Assembly: GCF_030253575.1 (NCBI RefSeq)
Contig: NC_080562.1
Location: 25,199,352-25,263,351 of the forward strand
Origin: Rhododendron vialii
Taxonomy: Eukaryota; Streptophyta; Magnoliopsida; Ericales; Ericaceae
Direction of reading: 5' to 3'
DNA length: 64,000 nucleotides
The notes beneath the pieces are model-generated. The model saw nothing but the letters and a program-made list of their open reading frames with translations, made no database searches and was not told the origin of the DNA. The first letter of the stretch is position 1. Each line of letters opens with the position of its first letter. This document shows positions 20,979 to 32,842 of the stretch, piece after piece. The position numbers and the translations under genes are program-made.

Positions 20979-23900
20979 TTACAACTTTTGGGGATAAATG
21001 TTTATGGGCATTCCATGGGACGGAAATGGAAGGGGGTCCGTGGTGATTGGTTCGTCCGGATATTGGAGTGACCAATTGTAACGGGTTACAACGAAATGAA
21101 CGAAGATGAGGATGTTTAACTTAGCCAATTGGTGCCCTGCGCATATTCTTGGCCCTCCGCCAAATGGTAGAAAAATGTAGGGCTGTATCGGTTCCTCAAA
21201 GCGACTTGGATCGAAAGCCATGTGGTCTGGGAAGTAGTCCGCATTGTAGTGTGTAGCATAAGTAGTCCACAGAACCTGCATGAAGCCACATAGGGAAAGC
21301 CTTAGCAGATCATAATCATGTTGAATAGGACCAATAGGTTGAGTGATCCAATCTTGTGTATTGCGATCAACAATCCCAATCTTGTTGAACGACCACAATG
21401 GTCGTGTTGTAACTGTATCGACATTATCCAGTTATGCGTGTTAGGAACCGGAACAAGTATTTAGTGCATTGTTGTGGTGTCTTGGACCAATAAAAACTGC
21501 AAAGTGGGATTTGGTAGGACACTCTTATCTTCCATAATCCTAACATCCTACAGTGTATACCGCAATATAAAACTTCATGTTTTAGCTTCTCAAATCGTTA
21601 CTTTGTCTCTTCATGTTAGAATAGACTAATTTAGGAGAATGACTTTTTCGAATTGACTGTCTGATGATGAATCTGCTGTGATTTGGTAGCTAATCGCTAA
21701 TTAAACGACATGCCAGAAATTTTCATTCGCAGTGGCGTGCTTGGATTTTGGTAAGCATCAATTCTGGCCGATACTTCAACCTGTTTTTTTTTTTTTTTTT
21801 TGACATTTTGAAATTACTGATCAAGGCAAAGCTTCCTGGGTAAGTGAAAATTACTCAGCCTCTTGGAGCATTGCTCTGCTCTCCGGTCTCTTCCCACTAC
21901 GCATTGGTGTGCAAATTCACCATGAAATATGTTGTTCTTTGGATTCAAGACCAACGAACTATTGATGGGTTTATGTATGGGAAGGGATTAGTGGTAATAG
22001 GTTTTGTTAGGGTGAGATAAAGAGTAGGATGAAGGAAAGTGAAAATAATTTGACAGTCAATTCGAAAAAGTCATTCAGATGATGAACAGACTATTTTCAA
22101 GCTTAAAAATAATAAGTTTATGAAAATAATTTTTCAATTTTTTTTTTTTTTGCAGGGTTTGATTTGCATATTTTTTTATTTCAGTAAATCTATTATTTTT
22201 AAGCTTGAAAATTGCAAATAAGTACTTATTTTTTAAGGGGACAAACCGGAACCGCACCATAATATAACGATATTTATTTAGGTTGAAAACTTAGTGGGTT
22301 TAGTTTATTTTATTTCGTTGAGTTATATGATATACTTACTCTCAATTAGTGAACTTTTATTTGCTCTGGCTTTGTTCGACCGATCAATGCAGACACTATG
22401 AAACAAATATGAAATTATACAAAATGAAACTGATTTTCGCGCTCCACTTTTACTGATGGTGCTCTACTTTTAACGTGAAGTTACTAGTAATTTCATGAAT
22501 AAAGTGAAGCACCATCAGTAAAAAGTGGAGCACAGATATCAAAATCCTACACAAAAATTTAATGTATTTTTTGAACGCAGAGAGTTTGCTTGAACCCCTA
22601 GAACCTTAGCAGAGCCGACCCGGCTGGAGTTATTCAATCCCTTTGTAACAACTGATTAGAACACACAAGAAAGATCTTTGATCGAGATTCCTAAGGCATT
22701 TAATTAGTAAAAGCAAGGAGGAAATGATATTTGAAAGAATATATATAGCACCTTCCATCCTTTAGGGATGATAAATCCTTCATATTCAATGTCAGCGATG
22801 GCTTTTCTGAATGAACCAAATATGGGAGGGAACAGACGCATGCTCTCTCGAACTACTTGCCAGGTATACTTGATCTTCTTTGTGTCTTCCACTGTCAGAT
22901 ACTCACCTGCTCTTTTGTTGCTTAATATATCTTCATGTTCTGGCAACAGAGATCACAAAAAATAGAAATCACAACTTTGATCTTAGAATCAAAATAGTAT
23001 CTAAAATTTGAAGTGTAAGGTGCAGATTCAAACTTAGTGCAGCATAGGGCGATCCTAGTCATCCATTTTAATTCTTTACATACTTCTCGTTACATAATGA
23101 ATTGGTTACGTAAGATTGATAGCACAACGTATCTAGCTACGAAGAAGAAGATGTGCATTTGAAAATGCGCAAACCTAACGAAACATGTGGCTCATATTCA
23201 TTCTGACGGCCCACAAACCGAGTGGTTTTTCTGTTTTTGTAACTTTTAATGATGTTTTAATTTGGTGATGAGGATGCAACGGTTGCAATACCTTGAAGGA
23301 GAAGAGAGAAGCAATTTGGGTGGCGAGCCAGCATCCTAAACGTCATGGCAATGGGAAAAGAGGTAGTGTCATGAGCCGCAAAAACAAGCAACACCATATT
23401 GTCAACCACCTCTTCCTCCCTAATCTTCTCTTTCATCATCCCGGCCACCATCCGAGAAAATAACGTCTCTTCTCTCGCTCCTCCTCCTCCTCCTCCTTCC
23501 ATCTCCCTCTTCTTCTCCCTCACTACATCGATCAACACCCTTTCGATCTCCTCTCTCGCTTTCTTGGCCCTAGAAAACTTCGAACCAGGAACCCTAATAA
23601 GAGGAGAAAAACACCTTCCAACACTCTCTCAAATATCCCCAACATTTGTGGCTCCGCATTGATCCCTAGCAAGCACTCAAACACAATTGTAAACGTCAAA
23701 ATCTTAGTCATATGGTATAAACTAATTTGCTGTTTGTTTTTCCAAAATTTATTCAATTGTGACTCAACCGAGTCACATTTCTTGGGCACCATGGCCTCAA
23801 GCCCTGCACAACTAAGGCTTGAGACTATGATCCCGCGAAGGCACCGGTGTTGTTCCCCTTGTTTTTCCATGATTGAATCCTTTCCCATCAATTGAACTGA

Positions 23901-24266
23901 TGACAAAGGCCAGGAGCTTATCACCAACTTGAACTCGTTCGATAGGAAGAACCGACTAGTGTCTGGTCCATTTACTCCAACTGTCGGCAATCCCATAAGC
24001 CTTGTTTTGAAGATTTTCCCATACTTTTGAATCCGGGGTTGAACAAACTCCTCGAATAATTTGTTTGTTCGTTGTGCTTTGTAAAACTCCATTGTTTCAC
24101 CTATCCATGGAAGCCCCATATTGCCCGGTGGAAGTTTCTTCTTGCTTTCCTTCTCATTATTTTTCTTCTTCGCAAAAATTATCACACAGACTATTGCAAC
24201 CAAGAGAGAAAATATACAAGTGAGATAAATGCTAATGTTTGAATCCATTGATGAAAACATGGACAT
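20979..24266 (-). CDS. cytochrome P450, CYP718/CYP716-like (CYP85 clan), frameshifted
   Basis: Three exons: 24266-23292, 22939-22752 and 21275-20979. The N-terminus has one membrane anchor followed by KKKLPPGNMGLPWIGE, the proline-rich hinge of ER-bound P450s. I-helix oxygen-binding motif AAHDTT, ExxR motif ESMR, PERF-like FDPSRF and the haem loop FGGGPRICAG are all present. CYP716/718 enzymes oxidise triterpenes or related isoprenoids; CYP718 function is poorly known. Arabidopsis CYP718 neighbours PDF1, as this gene does here, so CYP718 is favoured. One T is missing from a T run on the coding strand (five A at 23607-23611 on plus) after VLEGVF, shifting the frame; the frame that continues reads SRAKKAREEIE. 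Expected length is about 486 residues. It is either a recent pseudogene or a sequence error. Confidence 0.9.
22440..22533. repeat. short hairpin in P450 intron 2
   Basis: GCTCCACTTTTACTGATGGT at 22441-22460 is matched in inverted orientation at 22511-22531 with one extra base. The arms are about 24 bp and the loop about 45 bp. It could be a tiny MITE or a small-RNA hairpin; the sequence alone does not decide. Confidence 0.7.
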
Positions 24267-24313
24267 GTTTTAGGTTTCAGTTTTCTTTGAGGGGGCATTT
24301 GGATCACTGTTTG

Positions 24314-24323
24314 ATTTATATAG
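24314..24323 (-). promoter_or_regulatory. TATA box of the P450 gene
   Basis: CTATATAAAT on the minus strand, about 50 bp upstream of the P450 start codon. The sequence is a good plant TATA match at a sensible distance. Confidence 0.65.
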
Positions 24324-24843
24324 CCATGCGTGAAGGTGATGTGTCGTTAACAGGAAGAAAATCACTAAAGTCAAACCCAATTGTTTTTAACTGGAAAGTC
24401 AAACCCATTTGGTCATCATATCAAAGTCAATCAAGTTTAGGTCTGAACCACCCATGGTATTATATGTTGGATTTTATCAATCATTAAACCTATCAATAAT
24501 CTTCTGAGTAAGTTGGCTTGCGTTTTGTTTGGTGGTAAAAGAATTTATGTAGGGAAAAGGAAAAAAAAAATGTTATCAAAGACAAATTTCCCCCGAACAA
24601 GCCATGAGGCCTTTGGCCCACCAGTATAAAGGGGTGCAACGCCTCTTCTATTGTACTAATCTAACTATTCGAACACTACTGACTTTTGCCGATAAAAAAA
24701 AAATATTCGCCTCCTCACAAATACGAGTTAGATCATAAACTTGTCGAGGAATCTTAGGGGAAAAGGTTAATTAAGGAGATATTGAAGTTTTCAGAAAAAG
24801 TCTAACGTTTCCTCCTTAACGTTAATTTTGTTGGATTAGTTTA

Positions 24844-24945
24844 TACAGGGCTTTGTCCTGATTTTAACCATCTCCTAACTAGTAAATGAGGGAATACAGG
24901 GCTTTGTCCTGATTTTAACCATCTCCTAACTAGTAAATGAGGGAA
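24844..24945. repeat. perfect tandem duplication, 51-bp unit x2
   Basis: Two identical adjacent copies (24844-24894, 24895-24945) begin TACAGGGCTTTGTCCTGATT. No difference is visible, so the duplication is recent or an assembly artefact. Confidence 0.95.
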
Positions 24946-25199
24946 TTGATCCTCAAATAATAGTTGAGATATGCGTAGACTAACCTAGGCAAAAAAAAAT
25001 TATGAAAGGCTGATGGCATTGATATGGAGGTCATATGCATTGCATGTGCATATCTCCTACTCCTAAATAATAAGAACAGGTTTGCGGGATGTCCAATTTT
25101 GGTCCGATTTTTTCAATAATGCCCCCGGTGGTTCTAGGCTAGAGGGCTTTGGGTGTCTAAAATGGTAATTTTGCATGAGCCTGGGGTAGTGGGCTAGCT

Positions 25200-26120
25200 G
25201 GCGTAATCTTGGTGGTATGTGGGATGCGTGCAGTATCTCGCCCGTTCGTTCTACTGTCTTCCCTGATGGCTGTCCTCACTCCTTTGCATTTCGTTTTTTT
25301 TTTCTTTTGTTGGAGCCAGCTCCAGTGTTTTCTGGCGTTTTCCTCTCTGTTTCTAGGGCTTTCTGCTGCGTCATTTTCCAGGTAACTATTCTGCCTTTGT
25401 CTCCTTCTCTGTTTTGCAGTGTTGTTCTGCATTTTCGGTTCGGTTCGTTGGGTCTCTTCGTTTGTGGTGTTGATTCTGTGATTAGCTTAGTTGTGTGGGC
25501 TCCCCAATGCCATTGGGTCCGTTTATTTTGTTGCCAAGATCCCATTATCTTTTTGTTGTTTCCTGTGCTGGTCACTTGTGCTGCTCATAGTGTTAGCTCC
25601 TTGGCTTTATTTGTTACTCGGAGTTGTTGTCTGGAGATTTGGCTTTGTGTTGTCTCGCTCATGCGTGGATGCTCTTCAGTTTGGCTGTCTTTTTTGTGCG
25701 TTTATTTTGCAGGAGAGGATGGTAGTCCATGCTCCGTTTCTCCGTCCTTCTCCCTTGTCTTCTTCTACAGTAGCTTCATATTTTCTGCGAACAGCTGAAG
25801 GGGAATAGGTGATTGCTGCTTTTGCGGTGCGTGGTAATGACAATCGTATCGTTTACCAGCCATCTCATGAGTTTGTTGAAGACTACCGGGGGGGGTTTCA
25901 ATTTGGGCTATGTTAGTGAGTGGAATTATGGCTTCCAGTTAAATGCATGGTTGGATGATCTTGTGTACCATTCGTTTGTGAGGTACAGTGAGGAAGGTAT
26001 ATATACACCAAGACTACATTTTTTGCTGCCCAAATTTGAGAATGTTATCTATTGTGCCGATTTGCATCTTCCATTTACACAGCTTTTCATTTCTGCCTTT
26101 TTTTGTGCGATGAACTTTTA
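25200..26120 (+). other. T/G-rich 5' part of the Helitron with weak coding traces
   Basis: The first half is T/G-rich without a recognisable domain. From about 25840 two overlapping frames carry coherent sequence (HEFVEDYRGGFQFG; then EWNYGFQLNAWLDDLVYHSF and YSEEGIYTP), which may be an upstream exon of the B3/RPA gene interrupted by a run of eight G at 25888-25895. No family was identified for this segment. Confidence 0.4.
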
Positions 26121-26293
26121 AGATTTTTCTGCGCAGTTGTTGATCAACGCTGGTATCTAAAAAAAACTTTCCATGTCTGGTGTCACTGAGGTTAGCTCTT
26201 ACATTTTCTTATGGTTTCACCCCTCTCCCTTGGCTACAGGTTTCCCCTGGGGTCAGATACATAAAGTAATAGAGTTGTCTGGCTTTTCCGCAG

Positions 26294-29200
26294 AGATTGC
26301 CCCGTGCTCTTCGTCAATACTTCCCTACTAATGGTTCAAGTACTTGGATTCTCTTTGCTTTTTGAAAAGAATTTTTCAAAAAATTCGCCCTACTTCCAAC
26401 ATTTCTCTCTCTATCTCTCTCCACTTATTACCCCTACTATTTTTCAAAACACAGCATTGGTCAGTAGAGATTATTGACCATGAGTTTCGCAAAAATTGGG
26501 ACGAGTTCCGCCAGGCACATCAGCTCGAGGTTGACCATAGGATTGTTTTTTCGTGCGAACGTAAGTGGATCTTTCATATGACTATGTTTGATAAAGATGG
26601 CTATGAACTTGTGTTTGATTGGTCTGGGCCAAGTGGTCGCTGGAAAATTTTGCCCCCACCTTCAGGTTGGCACTCGAATATGTTACCAAACAAATTGTCT
26701 TTCTGCGTACTCTCTCCCTGTTTTCACCTTTAGCTAATATTTATGTGATTTTTCTTTTCTGTTATAGGTAATCTACAGACTGCTTGCTTTCCTTCGGTTC
26801 TTGTTGATTCTCATGCAGTGGTGAGATTCATTTACTACGATGTCTATGGGCCTGACTTCCGAAATGTATGTTCAGCTTCTCTTTTTGCTATGTTCGGTGC
26901 TTTCCATTGTGTGCTACATTTGAAAAACTATCCCTTAGTATTGACCACTATGTTTTCATTGACTACTATGTTTTCATCTACTCTCCCGCATCACATGCAC
27001 TGTGCTAATTTTATAACTAACACGCTACTAATTCATTTACTAGATGTCCTCTTTGCCATTCTTGAAGTTGGCACTCAAAAACCACCAAATCAATCGCGTG
27101 TTACAGATGTTCGTGTTATAGATCAAAGGTAAAAATGAACAAAAATTGAATAACCCTTCCATTTCATTACCAAAACTAATCCATGCTGAAAATACTCCGA
27201 TTCTTAGCTTGCAGCCGATGATCATATCTCTCTGGGATCACTTCAGCGATTATGAAGCACTCGCAATGACAACTTTACCAGGCACATTTCCAGTTGCACT
27301 TGGACACAGGCTGAAAACTTCAACATACTACGGTAATCATCGCTTCCTACATATTTCATTATGTTTACCTCAGATACAAAAACAATAAAATTCATCTTCT
27401 TTTCCAGGTCTTTCCCTTGCCACCAAAATTACCTCATCGTTTATCCTCAATCCACAAATACTAGAAAATGCAGCACTCCAATCCTAGTACCTATGTCAAT
27501 TCCAATATACTTTATTGTAGCTCCAACCATGATTGATTTCATAATCCAAAAACTTCTTCAGGTGCATTGCCAATGCCGCCAAGATCAGAGAATTACCACC
27601 AATGGCAGCAATGCAAGCTCTCATGGTCAAATCTGCTACCCCTCCATTAACTGATGCAATCAACATTTATCAACCTTCCTACCTCAGTCGAGAAGGTAAT
27701 GATAATGGAACAATCCACAAGCCTCTTTTGTCTTTCTTATGTTTGATCTATTTATCTTTCCTTACTGTCGTTGTCCAAATAGACCAACTACAGACATCCA
27801 CTATATGTCAGTCACTGCTTTTACATGATTCTCAAAATGTATATCCTTGTTCCCTTCCAAAAATCTACGATCGAGATGGTAGCAGTCAGTTATTAACAGT
27901 GAAGCATCATTTAAGGGTCCGTTCCTTTAGCTTCTCTCTCGCTTTGAATACATATAGAACAAACCGAAAACCGACATGCACAAACACAAGGACAAGTATG
28001 AGCCAACTCCCAAACATACTGAACAACACCAAATAAAAAATTCATGCATAAACTCTCCAAAAACACGAGTTAGGAAGCGTCTGTTCTTATTGGTACCGCC
28101 TATTTTGAGCATTCTAAAAAATGTAACGTAAGCGGACTTTAAAAAATATTCTAGGTACTAGATAACATAACATGACCCCAAGACACTCTCATTTTCTGTT
28201 CACATATACCTCTTTCCCTTCTTTTCTTTTTGGTTTCCCCCCACCCCCAAAAATACAAATATATACATATCGACACGTATGTGTGTGCGCGCGTGTATAC
28301 ACACATGAAGCACCAGCCATGCACAAAAAATAATACGCAAAAATTAGCCTCTGATCATCCGTTAGCTAAGCCCCAAAACAGTAAACTCACCGAGTTACTT
28401 TTACATGTAAAGCAACAAAGCAGAAAAGGTAAAGCAAAACAAGCACTTACAGTTAACCCATATCTAACAATCATGTAGTTATGGTATCAAAGCTCTATTG
28501 CATTCAAGTCTCATGATTTCTGTTTATGCCTAATTATCTTTCTATGCCATCAAAATGTGTTTGCTCAGGGGACTCACAAAAAATAATGCAAATTATTTGT
28601 TGGGTTCACTTGCCATTATATATTAGTTTAAATATATTGCACAACTGTCTCATAACTTGACCCTACAGATTCACAAACCCCTGTACTAAGCTAATGATAC
28701 AATAGTTTAGGTTCGTTTTATCTAATGTAATATTAATGCATAGACAGTTTAGTTTTGCTCTTCCTTACCCCACCCCCCCCCCCCCCCCCCCACCAAAAAA
28801 AAAAAAAAAAAAAAACATACATTGCAAGCTCATCACAAGTCCAACTCATTAGTGTGAAAGGCATACCAAAACTCACCAATTTCAATCAACGGTTCTATTA
28901 CCTTGCTTGCTCACTATGCAACAGAGCATCGAATGCATATGAAGATCATGAACTCTGGTGCAATTACTGTTCCCAACGAGTTCCACCACTAGCAAGGTAC
29001 AAACTTTCCCTCCCAAAACAAATACGTGCAGTCTACAATCAACAATCAACATTTAAACTTCCTGCTATCTCCCAAAATGACAGGGTTAAGTTCAACATTG
29101 AGGTCAGCGATCCAACAGCATCGATCGAGGCAACAATCTTCCCAGAAATTGCTGAGCAATTCTACAGCATTACGGGAGCCAACATAGACACAACTGAACC

Positions 29201-29579
29201 TAATGTAACAACATTACTCCTTTTTACGCCAAACACCACTTAAACATGCTCCCTTTATCACACAAAATAACCACTGCTCCTTAAATACATCATGCAGGTA
29301 CCACTCTCGCCCGAGCTCCTTGACCAGCTTGCTGAACCCAAGAGATGCAACGTCACACTCAAAGCTTACATGAACACCTATGCTGGAATTTCGCAGTGCA
29401 AGTTCAATGTCTATTCAATGTCTGCCATACCACTGCCAACACTGGATGACCAACAAAATCTTCGACAACCACTGGCCCTACCTCCTCCAAGACCAATCAA
29501 AAACGAAAAAAGTGTCACTGCATCAGCATCTTCCCCCCCAGCCAAAGAAATTCCAGGCAAAAAACGCAAGCTGAACTGA
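26294..29579 (+). CDS. Helitron-borne gene: B3 DNA-binding domain followed by RPA1-like OB folds
   Basis: Proposed exons: 26294-26339, 26455-26665, 26768-26865, 27044-27128, 27215-27332, 27408-27486, 27562-27695, about 28831-28996, 29084-29204 and 29298-29579, mostly with clear GT-AG borders. The first two read LPRALRQYFP then W-x-VEII, NWDEFRQAHQL and DHRIVF, the order of a plant B3 domain. Exons from 27044 read like RPA1 DNA-binding domain B (DVLFAILEVG, IISLWDHFSDYE, GLSLATKI, FILNP). Exons from 28831 give domain C with its zinc finger (YYLACSLC then WCNYC) and FNIEVSDPTASIEATIF. The end is basic (KKRKLN), perhaps nuclear targeting. RPA-like proteins bind single-stranded DNA and are common in plant Helitrons. 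The donor at 27486 would create a stop on splicing, so the gene may be dead. B3 and RPA could be two genes. Confidence 0.6.
28773..28815. repeat. poly-C / poly-A tract
   Basis: A run of about 18 C followed by CACC and about 20 A inside the Helitron, between RPA exons. Its length is likely unstable and hard to sequence. Confidence 0.9.
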
Positions 29580-30335
29580 AGCCATAAAGCCTACTCCCAC
29601 CTCTACTATCAATGGCTGCTCCCTTTTGAAGTACTTTCACGTTGCTATGAATGCCTGCTCCCAGCTCTACTAATCTTATGCTCCTTGACCATCTCAAAAT
29701 CAACTAATGCTTTTGATGCACTGTGTTGTCTATATCTACATCATCTGGTCCTTTTGATACTTTAATCAACCTATGTAATATATCCACGTCTGTGCACTGT
29801 ATTATGCATATCTAGATGAACTGATACTTTTGATCCTCTGATCAATTTATGTGATATATCTAGCAACTTGTATCCATGCTACACCTATTTTCACCCACTT
29901 CTATTCCTTGCAACGCTAAAATTACGAACAAGGCATACCTAACCTATATCAAAACCTCTTCTCTTCAACGGGCATGCATTCGTGCCATGCACGAAGGGGC
30001 AACTAGTAATGTTAAACAATCCTAGAGAACTACTACTAATCATCACCACAATATATTTGAAAGATCCATTGGAAGAATTGTAAATTGGAAAAATAAATAA
30101 ATGCTTTCTGCCGTTAATTAGTCAATTTTTTTTTCTGAACGGCACCGTTCATTAGTCAATGATCATATGGGGTTAATCACTGGAGTATCCCTAAATATCT
30201 GCTAGGCCCAGATACTCGATCTTTTAATGGAAAAAAATACTCCCGCCGCCCATCTTGCTCAATTCAATTAGGGAATTCCAATATATTGGGGAATGAACCA
30301 CTTATTTGGAGCTCTGGTAAATAATACTCCACTAA

Positions 30336-30987
30336 GAGTATCCGCAATGCTATCATCAAAAGTAAAAAGTTTTTAATGTTAACAATATTGATGCAAAATA
30401 TGGGTCACAATGCTATAATTAATCAAACTTAACAACCTTCTTAAAAATTATCAATTTTTGGCCTTTGGATAATCAAAACTAGCAACATTTTGACAATAAC
30501 CAAATTTAATAGACCCTACATATTCTCAATCAAATACATCAATCATTATATAAAAATGTTTCTTTGACCCTATATATTCTCAATCAAATACACCAATCAT
30601 TATACAAAAATGTTTTATCTGTCTTCCCTTTTCCTCTCTTTCTTTTCGAACTATATTTTTGTAAAAAAACTATTTTCTAAAAAAAACAGAAAATTTGTGT
30701 TTTTTAGAAAATATTTTTTTTATAAAAGTTTCAAAAACTATTTTCTATTTCTAGTAAATAGTTTTTCTTAGTTTCAAAACTATTTTTAGAAAAACTGTTT
30801 TTTACTGTTCACAGTTTTAGTTTTTTGTAGTTTGAAAAGATGATATGACAAGTTTTGGTTATTCAATTTGGATTATGCCATTGTAGACATCTACATTGCT
30901 AATCTTAGCAATCTCTTAAATAAATAACCAAAAGTTGATGTGGCAACTTTTGATTATAAATTTTTGATTATAACATTGTGGATACCC
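30336..30987. mobile_element. Tourist-like MITE (TAA target site), 652 bp
   Basis: Ends GAGTATCCGCAATGCTAT and, inverted, GGGTATCCACAATGTTAT, flanked by TAA on both sides (30333-30335, 30988-30990). The 3-bp TAA duplication fits PIF/Harbinger-derived Tourist elements. AT-rich, with many TTTTCTAAAAA-type repeats, no coding. Confidence 0.7.
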
Positions 30988-31106
30988 TAAAATTACGTTG
31001 TGATTGACTAAAATTGAATTTAATATAAGTGTAATTTTATTCAAGAAGAAGAAATATCATGAATAATTTGTACAAAATTATGAGCTTCATTATGGGGCCT
31101 ATATAG

Positions 31107-31427
31107 GGGCCGGTTTCTCTATATATAGAAGAGTTCCACCCAAATGATCGAAGCCGTTCAATTTATTTAAAATATATTTTAAAGAGTTCCCGTGAAAAAT
31201 CAACTCATTTGGATATCGGTAAGTACTTGATCGGTTCATTCAGTTCATTCCTGTCAAATTTTACAGGATAAAACTCCATGAACTGATCAAGCCTTACCGA
31301 TATAGGAATGAGTTGATTTTTTACGGAAACTCTTAAAACCATATTTTAAACAAATTGAACTGCTCCAATCATTTGCGTGGAACTTCGGTTAGTTTTGTGT
31401 CAACTTTTGTGTGAGGAGAACCGGCCC
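31107..31427. mobile_element. foldback MITE, about 320 bp
   Basis: Termini GGGCCGGTTTCTC / GAGAACCGGCCC. Most of the left arm (from GGAACTC through AATCAACTCATT) is matched in inverted orientation by the right arm around a short loop near 31255-31268, so the whole element can form a long imperfect hairpin. Confidence 0.75.
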
Positions 31428-31636
31428 ATATATCTAACCCTTATAAACTGTCACATTATTCTGTTGTGTTTGGGAGCAAATTAGGGACCTGTTTGGTTGC
31501 AGAGGTTTTGCATTCTGCGTTTTACAAATTTAAAATCATTTTGGTAAATGAATTAGGGAATGCAAAATTGAAACTGGAGGATAAATTGTGTGAAGTTCAA
31601 ATTGTCGGAGCGTCGTCGTAATTGATGAAAAGTTTA

Positions 31637-31858
31637 GGCTATGTTTGGTAACACTACCACTTTTCTGTTTCTTATTTTCTATTTGCTGAAATCAGTTTTT
31701 ACTTTTCCTAAAAAAAAGTGAAAGCAGAAAATATGTTTGTGTAAACTTGTTTTTTTTTAAAAAAAAATCAATTTCTAAAACTAGTTTTTACTTTTTCTAA
31801 AATGGTCTTTCTTGCAATTTTTCCACTAGTTCCCAATCCACTAGTTCCCAAACTATAC

Positions 31859-31901
<43 letters not shown>

Positions 31902-32842
31902 TTTGTAGTCATGTCAGATTCAAATTCCATACTTGATATTCTGAAAGAAAGGGCCGGGTAGATAGACCAGGCATAGCCGGCTTAGAGAGGAAGCCGAAGA
32001 AGCCGTTGCTTCCGGCCCCCGATTTTTTAGCCCGAAGAGGGCTCCAAAAAATATAATTTTTTAGTTTTAAATAATAAGAAGTTTCAATTGCCTTGAGTAA
32101 CATCTTTTTGGTCATGCGGCAGGTTAGGCTCTTTGAATGCTTTAAAAATTGGGTTCGAATCTCCACCCCTTAGTTTTTCTCAACATTTTGCAAAATTTTG
32201 TTCAAAGATGAGGAGATAAATGGCCTCCCTATTACGATGTTCGCTTCGGACCCAAATATCTTTTAGCCAACACTAAATCCAGGTGATTGGGTTCTTCGGC
32301 CGAAGTTATAGTATCAACTTTCATAAAATTATGGCTTCATAAGCCCAACGTATCCCTTCCGGCCTCCTCTCATCTCTAAGTTAAGGGAGTATATATATAG
32401 ATGAAATTTTCTAATTCCAAAGTCGGTCCTTTAATTGACCGGATGGTTTTTCTACTTCGATAAGTATCCTTTATTGACTATAAGGTTTTTCTCCTTCGAT
32501 AAGTACGGGTATATGGCCTATATTGGCCCTGCATAAGGAAAAAAACAAATACCATGCATTAAGAGAGAGAGTGAGAGAGAGACTTCAATGGCTTGGGTTT
32601 GAGAGAGAGGAAGAGGAAATGAAAAAAGACCTCCAAGGAATTGTAGCAGAGCAACCTGTTTTCTGTTTCTGAAAATAGTGAAAGTTGAGTTTTGTTACTT
32701 CCTCAAATTATGAAATTAGTAAAAGTGATTTTCAGAATTTGAAAGTGAAAGTAGTGCACCAAACAAACTTTCAAAGTTAACTTTTGAAAATTGTAAAATT
32801 GAAAACAGAAAACAGAAAATAGAATGACTACCAAACATGACC
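31637..32842. mobile_element. Tourist-like element (TTA target site), about 1.2 kb
   Basis: Starts GGCTATGTTTGGTAACACTA and ends with the inverted GGTCATGTTTGGTAGTCATT, flanked by TTA (31634-31636 and 32843-32845). Subterminal zones are rich in inverted GAAAACAGAAAAT-type motifs. The middle includes a (GA)n run at 31861-31899 and unrelated-looking DNA, so other insertions may be nested in it. No transposase is seen. Confidence 0.6.
31861..31899. repeat. (GA)n microsatellite
   Basis: An uninterrupted GA run of about 39 bp inside the Tourist-like element. Confidence 0.95.

Larger units (their letters stand above)
25053..30006 (+). mobile_element. Helitron, about 4.95 kb
   Basis: The 5' end begins TCTCCTACTCCTAAATAATA immediately after an A (25052). 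The 3' end is CTAG (30003-30006) followed by T. A 7-bp-stem hairpin TTCGTGC-CAT-GCACGAA (29979-29995) lies 7 bp before CTAG. TC start, 3' hairpin, CTRR end and insertion between A and T are the diagnostic Helitron features. No Rep/helicase gene was found inside, so it is non-autonomous in that sense, but it carries an RPA1-like gene with a B3 domain. Confidence 0.88.

Noticed and set aside
32140..32165. B-box-like GGGTTCGAATCTCC
   Set aside because: A matching A box at the right spacing is not convincing and no A tail follows, so neither a tRNA nor a SINE can be claimed.
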